Assembly: GCA_000438075.1 (NCBI GenBank)
Contig: FR903540.1
Coordinates: forward strand, 1-64,000
DNA length: 64,000 nucleotides
Source: Clostridium sp. CAG:609
GTDB lineage: Bacteria; Bacillota_I; Bacilli_A; RF39; UBA660
Reading direction: 5' to 3'
The notes under the pieces were generated by a model. The model was given only the letters and a program-made list of their open reading frames with translations. It ran no database searches and had not been told where the DNA came from. Within the stretch, counting starts at the first letter, position 1. Each line of letters starts with the position of its first letter. The position numbers and the translations under genes are program-made. Positions 17,205 through 26,134 of this stretch are shown here, one piece after another.

Positions 17205-18041
17205 ATGATGGATTTTATATATGAATTGTATAAAAGTGATAATTTTGTAATGATACTAAGTATAGTGTTAGGTGTTTTAGTTCTTTTATTTGTTCTTGTC
17301 TTTATTTTTGGTAAAAAGGATCAAAAGTTAGAAGAAACTAAAAGGTTACAAAAGTTAGAAATGGATACTTTTAAGCAAGAAAAGAAAAATGATGATGTAA
17401 AATTAGAAGTTCCAGTAAGTGAAAGTGTTGTACCAGTTGCACCGGTTGAAGTGAGAACAGAACCAACACCAATAGAAGAAGAAAAACCAATTAGTAATGA
17501 AGATGCTAATATGGTTGTATTTGAACCAGAAGAAAAACCAAGTATTATTCCTTTTGAAGATGAAGTTGAGAATAAAATACCAGTTATGCCAAAACCTTTA
17601 TTTTCTGATAATGAAGAAGAAGAAAGCCCAATAAGTATTAATGATTTACCAGTGTTAAATGAAGAAGATAAAAAAATGGAATCTGGTCTTAATACACTTG
17701 AAAGTATTAAAAATGAATTTGATAAAATTGAAATACCTGAAGTTAAAGATGAACCATTAATTAAGGAAGAGACGAGTGAGAAAGTATTTAAACCTAGTCC
17801 ACAAATATTTAGTTCGGTTTACGTAAATAAAAATGAAGAAAGTGTTACTAAATTAGATGATGAAGTTGTGAAACCTAAGAATAATGATGAAGTAAGAACG
17901 AGCATTCCTGAAGTTAATGAAGAAGAAAGTAATAAATTATTTACAATTGAAGATGATGATGATATTGAACTTCCTACATTAAAGAGTGATGATAAACCAA
18001 TATTATCTGATAATTTAGGTGAAACATACGAATTAAAATAG
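17205..18041 (+). CDS. Membrane-anchored acidic repeat-poor protein of unknown function
   Basis: 278 residues from ATG 17205 (AAGAGGAG ten bases upstream; a TTG start at 17151 has no RBS). One membrane span (~14-36) is followed by a short coiled-coil-like basic stretch (QKLEETKRLQKLEMDTFKQ) and ~200 residues rich in Glu, Pro, Asp and Val, probably disordered. The layout, short N-terminus, one span, long acidic cytoplasmic tail, recalls bitopic division or scaffold proteins, but I see no diagnostic motif. Monocistronic between terminators. Confidence 0.7.
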   Translation: MMDFIYELYKSDNFVMILSIVLGVLVLLFVLVFIFGKKDQKLEETKRLQKLEMDTFKQEKKNDDVKLEVPVSESVVPVAPVEVRTEPTPIEEEKPISNEDANMVVFEPEEKPSIIPFEDEVENKIPVMPKPLFSDNEEEESPISINDLPVLNEEDKKMESGLNTLESIKNEFDKIEIPEVKDEPLIKEETSEKVFKPSPQIFSSVYVNKNEESVTKLDDEVVKPKNNDEVRTSIPEVNEEESNKLFTIEDDDDIELPTLKSDDKPILSDNLGETYELK

Positions 18042-18061
18042 AGGTAAAACTCTATTTTTTC
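18038..18061 (+). terminator. Terminator after the acidic membrane protein gene
   Basis: ATAGAG and CTCTAT around GTAAAA, followed by a T-run; it starts at the stop codon. Confidence 0.65.
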
Positions 18062-18107
18062 TTTTAAAAATGTAAATATTGTTGTATAATTTATTTGAGG
18101 GTGGATT

Positions 18108-18326
18108 ATGAAAAATGATTTTAAAATTTATTTAGTTATATTAGCTATTAGTATATTACTTTTGTTACTTGAAGTATTTATTTTAAAAATATCTGGAGTA
18201 ATAGGTTTAACAATTTGTATTTTATCTGTTTATTTTATTGTGGGTTCAATTATTAGGTTAGTTAAATTATCTGGTTTTTTTAGTGATGAAGTTATGGAAA
18301 GGTTAGATATATTGTTTTTTATATGA
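18108..18326 (+). CDS. Small two-span membrane protein
   Basis: 72 residues with two hydrophobic stretches (~8-27 and ~30-52) and the short tail SDEVMERLDILFFI. Not recognised. A GAGGGTGG sequence precedes the ATG and a TATAAT box sits ~20 bases upstream of that. The last codons overlap the radical SAM gene by 4 bp (ATGA), so the two are translated together. This may be the partner or just the leading gene of the operon running to the M16 peptidases. Confidence 0.65.
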   Translation: MKNDFKIYLVILAISILLLLLEVFILKISGVIGLTICILSVYFIVGSIIRLVKLSGFFSDEVMERLDILFFI

Positions 18327-19081
18327 AATTTAAGAAAATTTATATTGAGATAACTAATGATTGTAATTTAAATTGTTATTTTTGTATTCATAATAAAAGA
18401 GAAGTTAAGTATATGAGTATGGATGAATTTAAGATTGTTTTAGATAGGATAAAAGGATATACTAAATATATTTATTTACACGTAATGGGTGAGCCTTTGA
18501 TGCATCCGTTTATAAATGAATTTATTGATTATGCTAGTAAAGATTTTTTTGGTAATATTACAACGAATGGATATATGTTAGAAAAAGTAGTAAATAATAA
18601 AAATATTAGGCAAATTAATATATCTTTACATAGTGGTGTTAATATAGATAAAGTGTTTGAGTGTGTAGATATTTTAAGGAAAAATACAATAATTAACTAT
18701 AGAATTTGGGTTAAAAATGATGGATTAATAGATAAACTTAAAAGTAAATATAATACAGATATTCGTGATGGTGTTAAGTTATGTGATAATGTTTATGTTA
18801 GTATGAAGGAAGAATTTATATGGCCTGATTTAAATAATAATATAAATAATTCGTATGATGTGTGTTATGGGCTTAAGACTCATTTAGGAATACTTGTTGA
18901 TGGCACAGTAGTTCCATGTTGCTTAGATAGTAAAGGTGATATTAATTTAGGCAATATATTTTCATCTAATTTGAGTGATATAATGAATTCTTTTAAGTAT
19001 CAGAGTATAGAGAATGGTTTTAAAAATAATAAAAGAATAGAAGAGTTATGTAAACATTGTGGTTTTAATAAAGGGAGGTAA
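18323..19081 (+). CDS. Radical SAM protein with SPASM-type C-terminus
   Basis: 252 residues. The radical SAM cluster motif CNLNCYFC is at ~14-21 (CxxxCxxC), followed by HVMGEPLMHP and ITTNGYM, typical of the TIM-barrel. The C-terminal half has CYGLKTHLGILVDGTVVPCCLD and a final CKHCGF, a SPASM/twitch-type auxiliary Fe-S site. Such proteins modify peptides, RNA or sugars; the substrate cannot be read here and no obvious precursor peptide is adjacent. It overlaps the small membrane protein gene and is followed two bases later by the HD hydrolase gene. Confidence 0.85.
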   Translation: MKFKKIYIEITNDCNLNCYFCIHNKREVKYMSMDEFKIVLDRIKGYTKYIYLHVMGEPLMHPFINEFIDYASKDFFGNITTNGYMLEKVVNNKNIRQINISLHSGVNIDKVFECVDILRKNTIINYRIWVKNDGLIDKLKSKYNTDIRDGVKLCDNVYVSMKEEFIWPDLNNNINNSYDVCYGLKTHLGILVDGTVVPCCLDSKGDINLGNIFSSNLSDIMNSFKYQSIENGFKNNKRIEELCKHCGFNKGR

Positions 19082-19083
19082 CA

Positions 19084-20196
19084 ATGAATTTAGCGTGTAA
19101 AGATAGTGATGCAATTTATTTGAATGTAGAAGAAGAAAGAGATTTTAGAACACCTTTTTTTAGGGATATAGATAGAATACTATATAGTTTATCTTTTCAA
19201 AGGTATATGGATAAGACACAGGTTTTTTCTTTTAAAGATAATGATCATTTAACAAAGAGAATGATTCATGTTTTGTATGTAAGTAAGATTGCTAGAACAA
19301 TTGGAAGAGAACTTGGTTTAAATGAAGATTTAATTGAAGCAGGAGCTTTAGGTCATGATTTAGGCCATACTCCGTTTGGGCATGTTGGTGAGGCAATATT
19401 AAATGAGATAAGTGTTAGGGCTGGATGTGGATACTTTAATCATAATGTTCATAGTGTTAGACTTTTAATGAGTATTGAAAATCATGGTAGGGGTAAAAAT
19501 ATTACTTTACAGACATTAGATGCTATTCTTTGTCATAATGGTGAACTTGTAATGGGTAAGTATGAACCAAGATGGAATAAAACTAAGGAAGAATTTTTAA
19601 GTGATTATGAAAAAACATATAAAGATAGAAGAGTATCTTTAGAGTTAATTCCAATGACTTTAGAAGGTTGTGTTGTTAGAATTAGTGATTTAATAGCTTA
19701 CTTAGGTAGAGATATAGATGATGCTATTAGAATGAATCTACTTAAATGGAGTGATGTACCTAAGTCTATAACTAGTGTACTTGGGTTTAGCAATAGAGAA
19801 ATTGTTAATACTATAATTAATGATGTAATAAATAATAGTAAAGGTAAAAAATATATTAAGTTAAGTGATGATGTTTATAAAGCAATAAGTGATTTAAAAG
19901 ATTTTAATTATAAGAATATATATGCAAAAGCTTATACTGTGGAAGAAAAGTGTATGTTAAAGACTATGTTAAATACATTATATGTAACATATATGAGTGA
20001 CTTAGAAAATAATAATCAAGATAGTAATATAATTAAATCTTATTTAAATAATATGAGTTTAGAATATAAGAAAAATAGTAATGAGAGAATAGTAATTGAT
20101 TATATTGCAGGTATGACTGATGATTATACATTAAAAGAATATAATAAAATAATTAAAAGTAAACATACTAATATAGAGGTGGAAAATGAAATATAA
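19084..20196 (+). CDS. dGTPase-like HD-domain hydrolase
   Basis: 370 residues of the deoxyguanosinetriphosphate triphosphohydrolase-like family. N-terminal RDFRTPFFRDIDRILYS and FQRYMDKTQVF match the family, the HD motif is in EAGALGHDLGHTPFGHVGE (~95-113), and the second histidine/aspartate region is LEGCVVRISDLIAYLGRDIDDA. Likely hydrolyses dNTPs to deoxynucleosides plus triphosphate, or acts on another nucleotide. GGGAGG precedes the ATG. The last 11 bases overlap the first M16 gene. Confidence 0.9.
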   Translation: MNLACKDSDAIYLNVEEERDFRTPFFRDIDRILYSLSFQRYMDKTQVFSFKDNDHLTKRMIHVLYVSKIARTIGRELGLNEDLIEAGALGHDLGHTPFGHVGEAILNEISVRAGCGYFNHNVHSVRLLMSIENHGRGKNITLQTLDAILCHNGELVMGKYEPRWNKTKEEFLSDYEKTYKDRRVSLELIPMTLEGCVVRISDLIAYLGRDIDDAIRMNLLKWSDVPKSITSVLGFSNREIVNTIINDVINNSKGKKYIKLSDDVYKAISDLKDFNYKNIYAKAYTVEEKCMLKTMLNTLYVTYMSDLENNNQDSNIIKSYLNNMSLEYKKNSNERIVIDYIAGMTDDYTLKEYNKIIKSKHTNIEVENEI

Positions 20197-21451
20197 AGAA
20201 TATAAATGTAATTCATATAATGTTTATACTGTTAAAACAAACAGGTTTAAAACTAGTCATATTGAATTAATTTTTAGGGGTGAAGTAAAAAAGAATTTAT
20301 TACCTGAGTTGGTATTTTTAGCAGATGTATTAAGTGAGTCAAGTAAGAATTATCCCAGTAAAAGAAGCTTGATGATTAGATTTGAAGAACTTTATAAAAT
20401 ATCTTGTTATGCTACATCTTTAAGAATAGGAAGTACAATGGATTTTCATGTTTCTTTAGATTTAATTAATCCAAAATATATAAATGATGTAGATTATTTA
20501 GAAAATGCCATTAAGACTTTGTTTGAAATAGTTCTTAATCCAAATGTAGAAAATGAAGAATTTGATACCGTTATTTTTAATAATGTAAAAACAAGGCTAT
20601 ATAGAGAAATAAAGTCTTTGGAAGAAAATGATATGAAACAAAGTATAAAGAAAGCTTTTAAGTTAATGGATAGTGATTCTATTACAAGTTATGATTTACT
20701 TGGTACTAAAGAACAACTTGATGAAATTACACCAGCTAGTTTATATAAAACTTATAAAAATTTACTTAAAAATTTTTCATCTGATATATTTGCTATCGGT
20801 GATATGGATATGGATAGTTTAGTTAAATTAATTAAGAAGTATTATAAAAATAGATATATTAATGAATTTACTTATAATTATTATGTAGATAATAAGGTAC
20901 GTAATTCTGTTAAAAAAGGTGAAGAAATAGGAAGTAGTGTTCAAGCTAATTTAGTAATGTTATTTAATTTAGATAATTTAGAAAAACGTGAAAGAGATAT
21001 TACTATGCATGTATTTAATTATTTATTTGGTAGTGGTGGTTTAACATCAAAGTTATATCGAAGTATCAGAGAAAAATATAGTTTATGTTACAATATAAAT
21101 AGTTTATATTTAAAATATGATAAGTTATTATTAGTACATACTTCGCTAGAAAATGAAAATGTTTTAAAAGCAATTAATTTAGCAAAGAAGGATTTTAAAA
21201 GTATGCAACATGGAGAATTTACAACAGAAGAATTAAATGATGCAATAAGTAATATGCTTGTATCAATAGATATGTCTAGTGATAATAATATATCAATAAT
21301 AAATAATTATGTTTTTAAAGTTTATGATAATCTTCCTGATTTAGATGAAAGAAAGAAACTCTTTAAGGAAGTAACTAAAAGCGATGTAATAAATGTTGCA
21401 AAGAAAATAAAATTAAATACAATATTTGTTTTAAAAGGAAAAGGGGAGTAG
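20186..21451 (+). CDS. M16 peptidase-like protein, YmfF type (non-catalytic partner)
   Basis: 421 residues with the M16 two-domain build, recognised from NPNVENEEFD, IGDMDMDSLVKLIKKYY and the second-half GSGGLTSKLYRSIREKYSLCYN. The zinc motif HxxEH is absent, so this is the non-catalytic half. Its partner directly downstream is the catalytic half; paired ymfF/ymfH genes are standard in Bacilli. The overlap with the HD hydrolase gene places both in one operon. Substrate unknown. Confidence 0.88.
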   Translation: MKYKEYKCNSYNVYTVKTNRFKTSHIELIFRGEVKKNLLPELVFLADVLSESSKNYPSKRSLMIRFEELYKISCYATSLRIGSTMDFHVSLDLINPKYINDVDYLENAIKTLFEIVLNPNVENEEFDTVIFNNVKTRLYREIKSLEENDMKQSIKKAFKLMDSDSITSYDLLGTKEQLDEITPASLYKTYKNLLKNFSSDIFAIGDMDMDSLVKLIKKYYKNRYINEFTYNYYVDNKVRNSVKKGEEIGSSVQANLVMLFNLDNLEKRERDITMHVFNYLFGSGGLTSKLYRSIREKYSLCYNINSLYLKYDKLLLVHTSLENENVLKAINLAKKDFKSMQHGEFTTEELNDAISNMLVSIDMSSDNNISIINNYVFKVYDNLPDLDERKKLFKEVTKSDVINVAKKIKLNTIFVLKGKGE

Positions 21452-21452
21452 T

Positions 21453-22733
21453 ATGGAAGAAATTGAATTAATTGGTATAGATGAAAAAATATATTATTAT
21501 AAAACCAGTAGTGGTTTAAGAATTTATATGTGGGTTAATAAAAATGTTAAAAGTATGGAATCTTGTTTATGTGTTAAATATGGCTCAATACATACGAAGT
21601 TTAAAGTGGGTAAGAAAACTTATGAAGTGCCAAATGGAATTGCTCACTTTTTAGAGCATGTTAAGTTTAATGTAAGCGATGGTGTTACTGCTCATGATAT
21701 TTTTTATAAGCTCGGAGCTGATTCAAATGCTTTTACTACTTTTGAATATACAAATTATTACTGTTTTACTACTGAAAATAAAAGTAAGGTAGTTTGTGAA
21801 TTACTTAATTTTGTATATAATCCTTTTTTTACAAAGAAATTAATTGAAAAAGAAAAAGGTATTATTGTGGAAGAAGCAAAAATGGGGATTGATAACTCAA
21901 ATACATTAATGTATTTTAATTCATTAAAAAGTGCTTTAGTTAAATCAAAATATAGAAATACCATAACTGGTACACCAGATGATGTTTTAAAAATTAGTTT
22001 AGATGATGTGTGTCTTGTTTATGATACATTTTATCATCCAGAAAATATGTTTATGGTAGTAACTGGTTCTTTTAATCCATATGAAATTGCTAATGTTGTT
22101 GAAGAAAATTTAAATGAAAAAGAATTTCTAGAATATAAAAATCCTTTGGTTATTATGAATCAAGAACCTAAAAAAGTTGCAAAAAAATATAGTGAAGATG
22201 CTATAAATATAGGTAGTACTTGTATAAAAATGTTTATAAAGATGGATTTGAAACGTTTTAAAGATTATAATTTGTTAGAACTTTCGTATATTACTGATAT
22301 TATATTTGCTATAAACATTGGTAAGACTTCAGAATTTAGAGAAAAATTAATTAATGATGGTGTTGTTACAACACTTGGGTTTGATGTAAATTATTATGGT
22401 GATGTATTTTCCGTTATTATAAGTGCAAATACTAACTTCAAAAATGAATTTATTAAAAGAATAAATGATAAGTTAAATAATTTATATGTTGATGAAATAG
22501 ATTTTTTAAGAAAGAAAAATGCTAATTTAGCAACTTATATACTTGAATATGAGGATATTGATAATATTTCATTAAAGATTCAAGATAATATAATTAATTT
22601 TAATAAGCTTATTACTAATGAAAAAGAGATAATTGAAAAATTATCTATAGATGATGCAAATAGAGTATTAGAATTATTTGATTTTTCTAATATTTCAGTT
22701 AATGTATTTAAACCAAAGAAAAACCAAGATTAA
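21453..22733 (+). CDS. M16 zinc peptidase, YmfH type
   Basis: 426 residues. The inverted zinc site HFLEH is in GIAHFLEHVKFN (~65-76), with the third ligand in IIVEEAKM about 80 residues on; FTTFEYTNYYCFTT between them is also typical. Pitrilysin-like peptidase expected to work as a pair with the preceding protein. GGGGAG precedes the ATG, one base after the previous stop. Convergent with rpsD. Confidence 0.92.
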   Translation: MEEIELIGIDEKIYYYKTSSGLRIYMWVNKNVKSMESCLCVKYGSIHTKFKVGKKTYEVPNGIAHFLEHVKFNVSDGVTAHDIFYKLGADSNAFTTFEYTNYYCFTTENKSKVVCELLNFVYNPFFTKKLIEKEKGIIVEEAKMGIDNSNTLMYFNSLKSALVKSKYRNTITGTPDDVLKISLDDVCLVYDTFYHPENMFMVVTGSFNPYEIANVVEENLNEKEFLEYKNPLVIMNQEPKKVAKKYSEDAINIGSTCIKMFIKMDLKRFKDYNLLELSYITDIIFAINIGKTSEFREKLINDGVVTTLGFDVNYYGDVFSVIISANTNFKNEFIKRINDKLNNLYVDEIDFLRKKNANLATYILEYEDIDNISLKIQDNIINFNKLITNEKEIIEKLSIDDANRVLELFDFSNISVNVFKPKKNQD

Positions 22734-22752
22734 TAAAGTCTTGGTTTTAATA

Positions 22753-23355
22753 TTATCTGTTATAGAATTCAACGATTAATTGTTCATTGATTTCTGGGTT
22801 AAGTTCACTTCTTTCAGGAAGTCTAACAAATTTACCAGATAATTTCTTTGTATCCATTTCTACGAATGCTGGAACTGTTCTTTTTTGTTCGATTGCATCA
22901 AGGATAGCTGGATGATTCATTGAAGTTTCTTTAACAGAAATTATATCACCAACTTTAGTGGTGTAAGAAGGAATGTTTACCTTTTTACCATTTACTAAGA
23001 TATGTCCATGATTAACAATTTGACGAGCACTTCTTCTAGTTCTTGCCATTCCAAGACGATAAACCATGTTATCAAGTCTTGATTCTAGTAGGATAAGTAA
23101 GTTTTCCCCAGCAATACCATTCATTTTTGAAGCTTTTAAAAATACTTTGTGGAATTGTTTTTCATTTAATCCATAAAGAATTCTTACCTTTTGTTTTTCT
23201 TGCATTTGGATACCATATTCACTTAACTTACGACGACGATCTTGTCCGTGTTGTCCGGGTGCATAAGGTCTTTTTGCTAACTCTTTACCATTTTCAAGAG
23301 TAGAAAAACCAAGTCTTCTTGATTTCTTATAAGCTGGTCCCGTATATCTTGCCAT
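22753..23355 (-). CDS. rpsD: 30S ribosomal protein S4
   Basis: Primary 16S rRNA-binding protein that nucleates small subunit assembly. 200 residues from the ATG at 23355, which has AAAGGAGA in front; the earlier in-frame ATG at 23370 overlaps that RBS. N-terminus MARYTGPAYKKSRRLGFS and the S4 RNA-binding domain RLDNMVYRLGMARTRRSARQ are typical. No zinc-binding cysteines in the N-terminal part. Monocistronic, with its own promoter and a structured leader, as in Bacillus. Confidence 0.98.
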   Translation of the reverse strand: MARYTGPAYKKSRRLGFSTLENGKELAKRPYAPGQHGQDRRRKLSEYGIQMQEKQKVRILYGLNEKQFHKVFLKASKMNGIAGENLLILLESRLDNMVYRLGMARTRRSARQIVNHGHILVNGKKVNIPSYTTKVGDIISVKETSMNHPAILDAIEQKRTVPAFVEMDTKKLSGKFVRLPERSELNPEINEQLIVEFYNR

Positions 23356-23370
23356 AAAATCTCCTTTCAT

Positions 23371-23512
23371 TTTATTTGCAAAATATTTATTTTGTTATAT
23401 CTATCAAGTAGGGAGTTTAAATTAATTTTTCTAAGGCAGTCTTAGATACTTTATTCCATATAGGTTTAAACACATTATTTGTAGATATAACTCTGCCTAA
23501 ATAACTTGCAAT
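23371..23512 (-). promoter_or_regulatory. rpsD leader, probable S4 autoregulatory RNA
   Basis: ~140-nt untranslated leader between promoter and rpsD. On the minus strand AGGCAG (from 23498) pairs with CTGCCT (to 23433), enclosing ~55 bases, and further stem elements lie between. Long-range pairing in a lone rpsD transcript fits the autoregulatory S4 leaders known in Firmicutes. Assignment to a known leader family was not tested. Confidence 0.5.
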
Positions 23513-23515
23513 GGT

Positions 23516-23545
23516 ATTATATAATAAAAATCTATGTTTTGTCAA
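23516..23545 (-). promoter_or_regulatory. rpsD promoter
   Basis: On the minus strand TTGACA (23545-23540), an 18-base spacer and TATAAT (23521-23516). Confidence 0.8.
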
Positions 23546-23548
23546 TCA

Positions 23549-23582
23549 AAAAAGTACTTATTTTTTCAATAAGCACTTTTTT
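23549..23582. terminator. Stem-loop terminator between def and rpsD
   Basis: AAAAGTACTTATT and AATAAGCACTTTT pair around a short T-rich loop, with T-runs on both strands. On the minus strand it ends the def transcript. The remaining stretch 23583-23742 shows no gene. Confidence 0.65.
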
Positions 23583-23742
23583 CAATCTTTACATACACAT
23601 AAGTATATAAAGAAGTCATCATTTTCTTCATCACAGGGCAATAAATGTATATTGTGTAGTCACTAGACTTGTAACAATAAAAATATATTGCTTTGATAAA
23701 GTAGGGACAATATAAATATAACATATTTTTTTTGTTTTGTCA

Positions 23743-24297
23743 CTATATTTCTCTCATTTTGTTTTTATTTTTGAAAGGATCTTTTTTATCAATCTTATCT
23801 ACGAATAAAATTCCATTTAGATGGTCTATTTCATGTTGAAAAGCAACTGCTAAATCTTCACGTGCCCTCATTTTCTTTTTATTTCCTTCATAATCATAAT
23901 ATTCAATAGTAATTCTTGCATGTCTTGGAACAATTCCTTCAACTTCACGATTAACACTTAAACAGCCTTCACCTTCACCAACATATATTAATTCTTCACT
24001 TTCACTAATAATTTTGGGATTTATTATAATGTATTCTTCAAATGTTCCTTTTTCTTCGAGTTCATTTGCTATAACAAAAATTCTTTTTTTATGTCCCATT
24101 TGAACAAAAGCCATTCCCATTCCTGCACGAAGATTATATTTTTCAGCTATTTTTTCATCTTGACTCATTTCTAAATACTTTATTGTGTCTTCAGCAAGCT
24201 TTCTATCTTCCTTGCTAATTGGAAATGTTGCTTCTTTACTTACTTCATGTAGTATTTTATGTTTTTCATCTAGTATCTTTATTTTTGGTAATTCCAT
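23743..24297 (-). CDS. def: Peptide deformylase
   Basis: Removes the N-formyl group from new proteins. 184 residues, the type 2 length usual in Gram-positives. Motif 1 is GMGMAFVQMG (normally GxGxAAxQ, so the Ala-Ala is Ala-Phe-Val), motif 2 is GEGCLSV with the metal-binding Cys, and motif 3 is QHEIDHLNG with the two His and catalytic Glu. GGGTGAAGAA lies before the ATG. Confidence 0.95.
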   Translation of the reverse strand: MELPKIKILDEKHKILHEVSKEATFPISKEDRKLAEDTIKYLEMSQDEKIAEKYNLRAGMGMAFVQMGHKKRIFVIANELEEKGTFEEYIIINPKIISESEELIYVGEGEGCLSVNREVEGIVPRHARITIEYYDYEGNKKKMRAREDLAVAFQHEIDHLNGILFVDKIDKKDPFKNKNKMREI

Positions 24298-24460
24298 ATT
24301 TCTTCACCCGACCTAGATTATATCAAATTTTTATCAAAAATGCAAAATTTCTCTATTTTTTTCTAAAAATATATTAAAATTAATACTTATTTAAAATTTA
24401 TTGTTTTTATAAGTTGCTCAGTAGTTATTTGTTTATATGATATAATAGTCGAGTTAAAAA

Positions 24461-24488
24461 TAAAATGATATGTTAAAAACATATCACC
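24461..24488 (-). terminator. Terminator of the YjcZ-like gene
   Basis: TGATATG and CATATCA form a 7-bp stem; on the minus strand a T-rich tract follows. The rest of 24298-24460 shows no gene. Confidence 0.55.
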
Positions 24489-24512
24489 TTATTATATTAG
24501 ATATTGTTTTAT

Positions 24513-24692
24513 TTAATTGTTATTATTATTCCAGCTCCAGCCAGCACCTAAAATGATTACTAAAAGAATAAATAATACAATCCATATAGCAGCGCCTATA
24601 CCATAACCACTTGTATATCCAGCATATTGTGGGCAACATTGATTTTGATTATATCCAGCACCATAATAGCCATTGTTTCCGTAATAATACAT
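24513..24692 (-). CDS. YjcZ-like Gly/Tyr/Asn-rich small membrane protein
   Basis: 59 residues. The N-terminal ~30 are rich in Tyr, Gly and Asn with a CC pair (NQNQCCPQYAGY), then one membrane span (IGAAIWIVLFILLVIILGAG) and an Asn tail. The architecture matches YjcZ-type small proteins, often sporulation-linked in Bacillus. AAAGGAGG sits 7 bases before the ATG, among the best ribosome-binding sites in the window, and a terminator follows. Composition and translation signals make it a real gene. Confidence 0.75.
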   Translation of the reverse strand: MYYYGNNGYYGAGYNQNQCCPQYAGYTSGYGIGAAIWIVLFILLVIILGAGWSWNNNNN

Positions 24693-24826
24693 AAATTTAC
24701 CTCCTTTACTATCTATTATAATTTATTAGAAAAGACATCTTTTTGACATTAAAATAACCCAAGTTTTGAAAAATTATTTTATTTTATAACAAATAATGGT
24801 ACAATTTTGTTAGGAGTAGAGCGGAT

Positions 24827-25984
24827 ATGAAAAAAATATTATCTAAAATTGATATACAACTTTTTATAATGGTTATCCTTTATATATTGCTTGGTCTTGT
24901 TATGATTTATAGTGCATCAAGTGTAACTGCAGTTGTTCGCTATGGGTATCAGCCTTATCACTTTTTTATAAGACAAGCAATATTTGTTTTAGTGGCATTC
25001 TTTATAGGTTTTTTTGTGATACTTAGGTTTCCTACAAGAAATTATGCTTTATTTACGTGGCCACTTATATTTTTACTTATTGGTTCTTTGGCACTATTAT
25101 TTGTTAAAGGTAAAATAGCAGGTGGTGCCATTAGTTGGTTTGATTTAAAATATTTTAAAGTTCAACCTAGTGAATTTGCTAAATCTATACTTATTGTTTT
25201 TATGGCAATATATTATAATAAGCTTCATTATAAAAAGGTTAAAAACATGTTTGCTTATTTTATACCTCTTTTGTTTGCAGGGATAATTATTAGTTTAATA
25301 TTTATGCAACCGGATTTAGGTAGTGCAGCAATTATTGCAGGTATTGTATTTTTAACATTTATAAGTATACCTGTTGTTAAAGGTAATATTATGAAATATA
25401 TTAAAGTTATAGCCATTGGTGTTGTTATATTTGCTATTTTTTTCTTGTATTCTGGTAATAGTTTTTTAAGTAGTGTTCAAAAGGGAAGATTAAATTTTAA
25501 AAATCCGTGTTCTAGATATACGGAAACAACTGGTTATCAAGTTTGTAATGGGTTTATTGCTATTAATAATGGTGGTTTGTTTGGAGTTGGTCTTGGTAAT
25601 TCAACTCAGAAGTATTTGTATTTACCTGAGGCACATACCGATTTTATATTTCCAATTATAGTTGAAGAATTGGGGTTAGTAGTAGGTATTTTAATTGTAC
25701 TCGGTTATGCTTATATGTTATCAAGAATTTTAAAGATTGCAAAAAGGTCTGAAAACTTAAGATGCTCAATTTTAGCTTATGGGACATTTTGGTATTTTGC
25801 TTTACATATATTAGTTAACTTACTTGGGGTTTTAGCACTTATTCCTTTGACTGGAGTACCACTTCCATTTTTAAGTTATGGTGGTTCATTTACTTTAAAT
25901 GCAATTATTATGTTTTTTGTAGTTGAAAGGGTAAATGTTGAAAATAATATTAATAAGACTAAAAGAGAAATAAAATCTTTATAG
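24827..25984 (+). CDS. ftsW: FtsW/RodA/SpoVE (SEDS) peptidoglycan polymerase
   Basis: 385 residues with ten predicted membrane spans. SEDS signatures: LGLVMIYSASS in the first span, FKVQPSEFAKS, MQPDLGSA, GGLFGVGLGNSTQKYLYLPEAHTDFIFPIIVEELG in pieces, and the C-terminal LPFLSYGGS. The family polymerises lipid II with a class B PBP; this shows the organism makes a wall. The length and the GLGNSTQKYLYLPEAHTDF-type segment fit FtsW/SpoVE better than RodA, but no PBP or mur gene is adjacent to decide. Confidence 0.9.
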   Translation: MKKILSKIDIQLFIMVILYILLGLVMIYSASSVTAVVRYGYQPYHFFIRQAIFVLVAFFIGFFVILRFPTRNYALFTWPLIFLLIGSLALLFVKGKIAGGAISWFDLKYFKVQPSEFAKSILIVFMAIYYNKLHYKKVKNMFAYFIPLLFAGIIISLIFMQPDLGSAAIIAGIVFLTFISIPVVKGNIMKYIKVIAIGVVIFAIFFLYSGNSFLSSVQKGRLNFKNPCSRYTETTGYQVCNGFIAINNGGLFGVGLGNSTQKYLYLPEAHTDFIFPIIVEELGLVVGILIVLGYAYMLSRILKIAKRSENLRCSILAYGTFWYFALHILVNLLGVLALIPLTGVPLPFLSYGGSFTLNAIIMFFVVERVNVENNINKTKREIKSL

Positions 25985-26006
25985 TCTTTTTATTTTATTT
26001 GATTTG

Positions 26007-26134
26007 CTCCAGATAATGCAGTAAAATTGATATTAAGTGGAGAAAATATGACAAAAATAACTAGAAATTAGTCAAAAAACCTTGATTTTCTCCAAATAAT
26101 GCAGTAAAATTGATATTAAGTGGAGGAAATATGA
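26007..26134 (+). repeat. Direct repeat of a 45-bp promoter/RBS block before abiEi
   Basis: Copies at 26007-26051 and 26090-26134 are identical at 43 of 45 positions, with an 83-bp period. Each begins CTCCA and ends near TGGAG then AAATATGA, so each carries the same RBS and ATG. The first ATG opens a 7-codon ORF ending in TAG; the second is the antitoxin start. CTCCA/TGGAG also form an inverted pair inside each copy, a possible operator. Confidence 0.8.

Noticed and set aside
23583..23742. Possible small gene downstream of def
   Set aside because: No open frame with an RBS is visible on either strand; the stretch appears to be untranslated.
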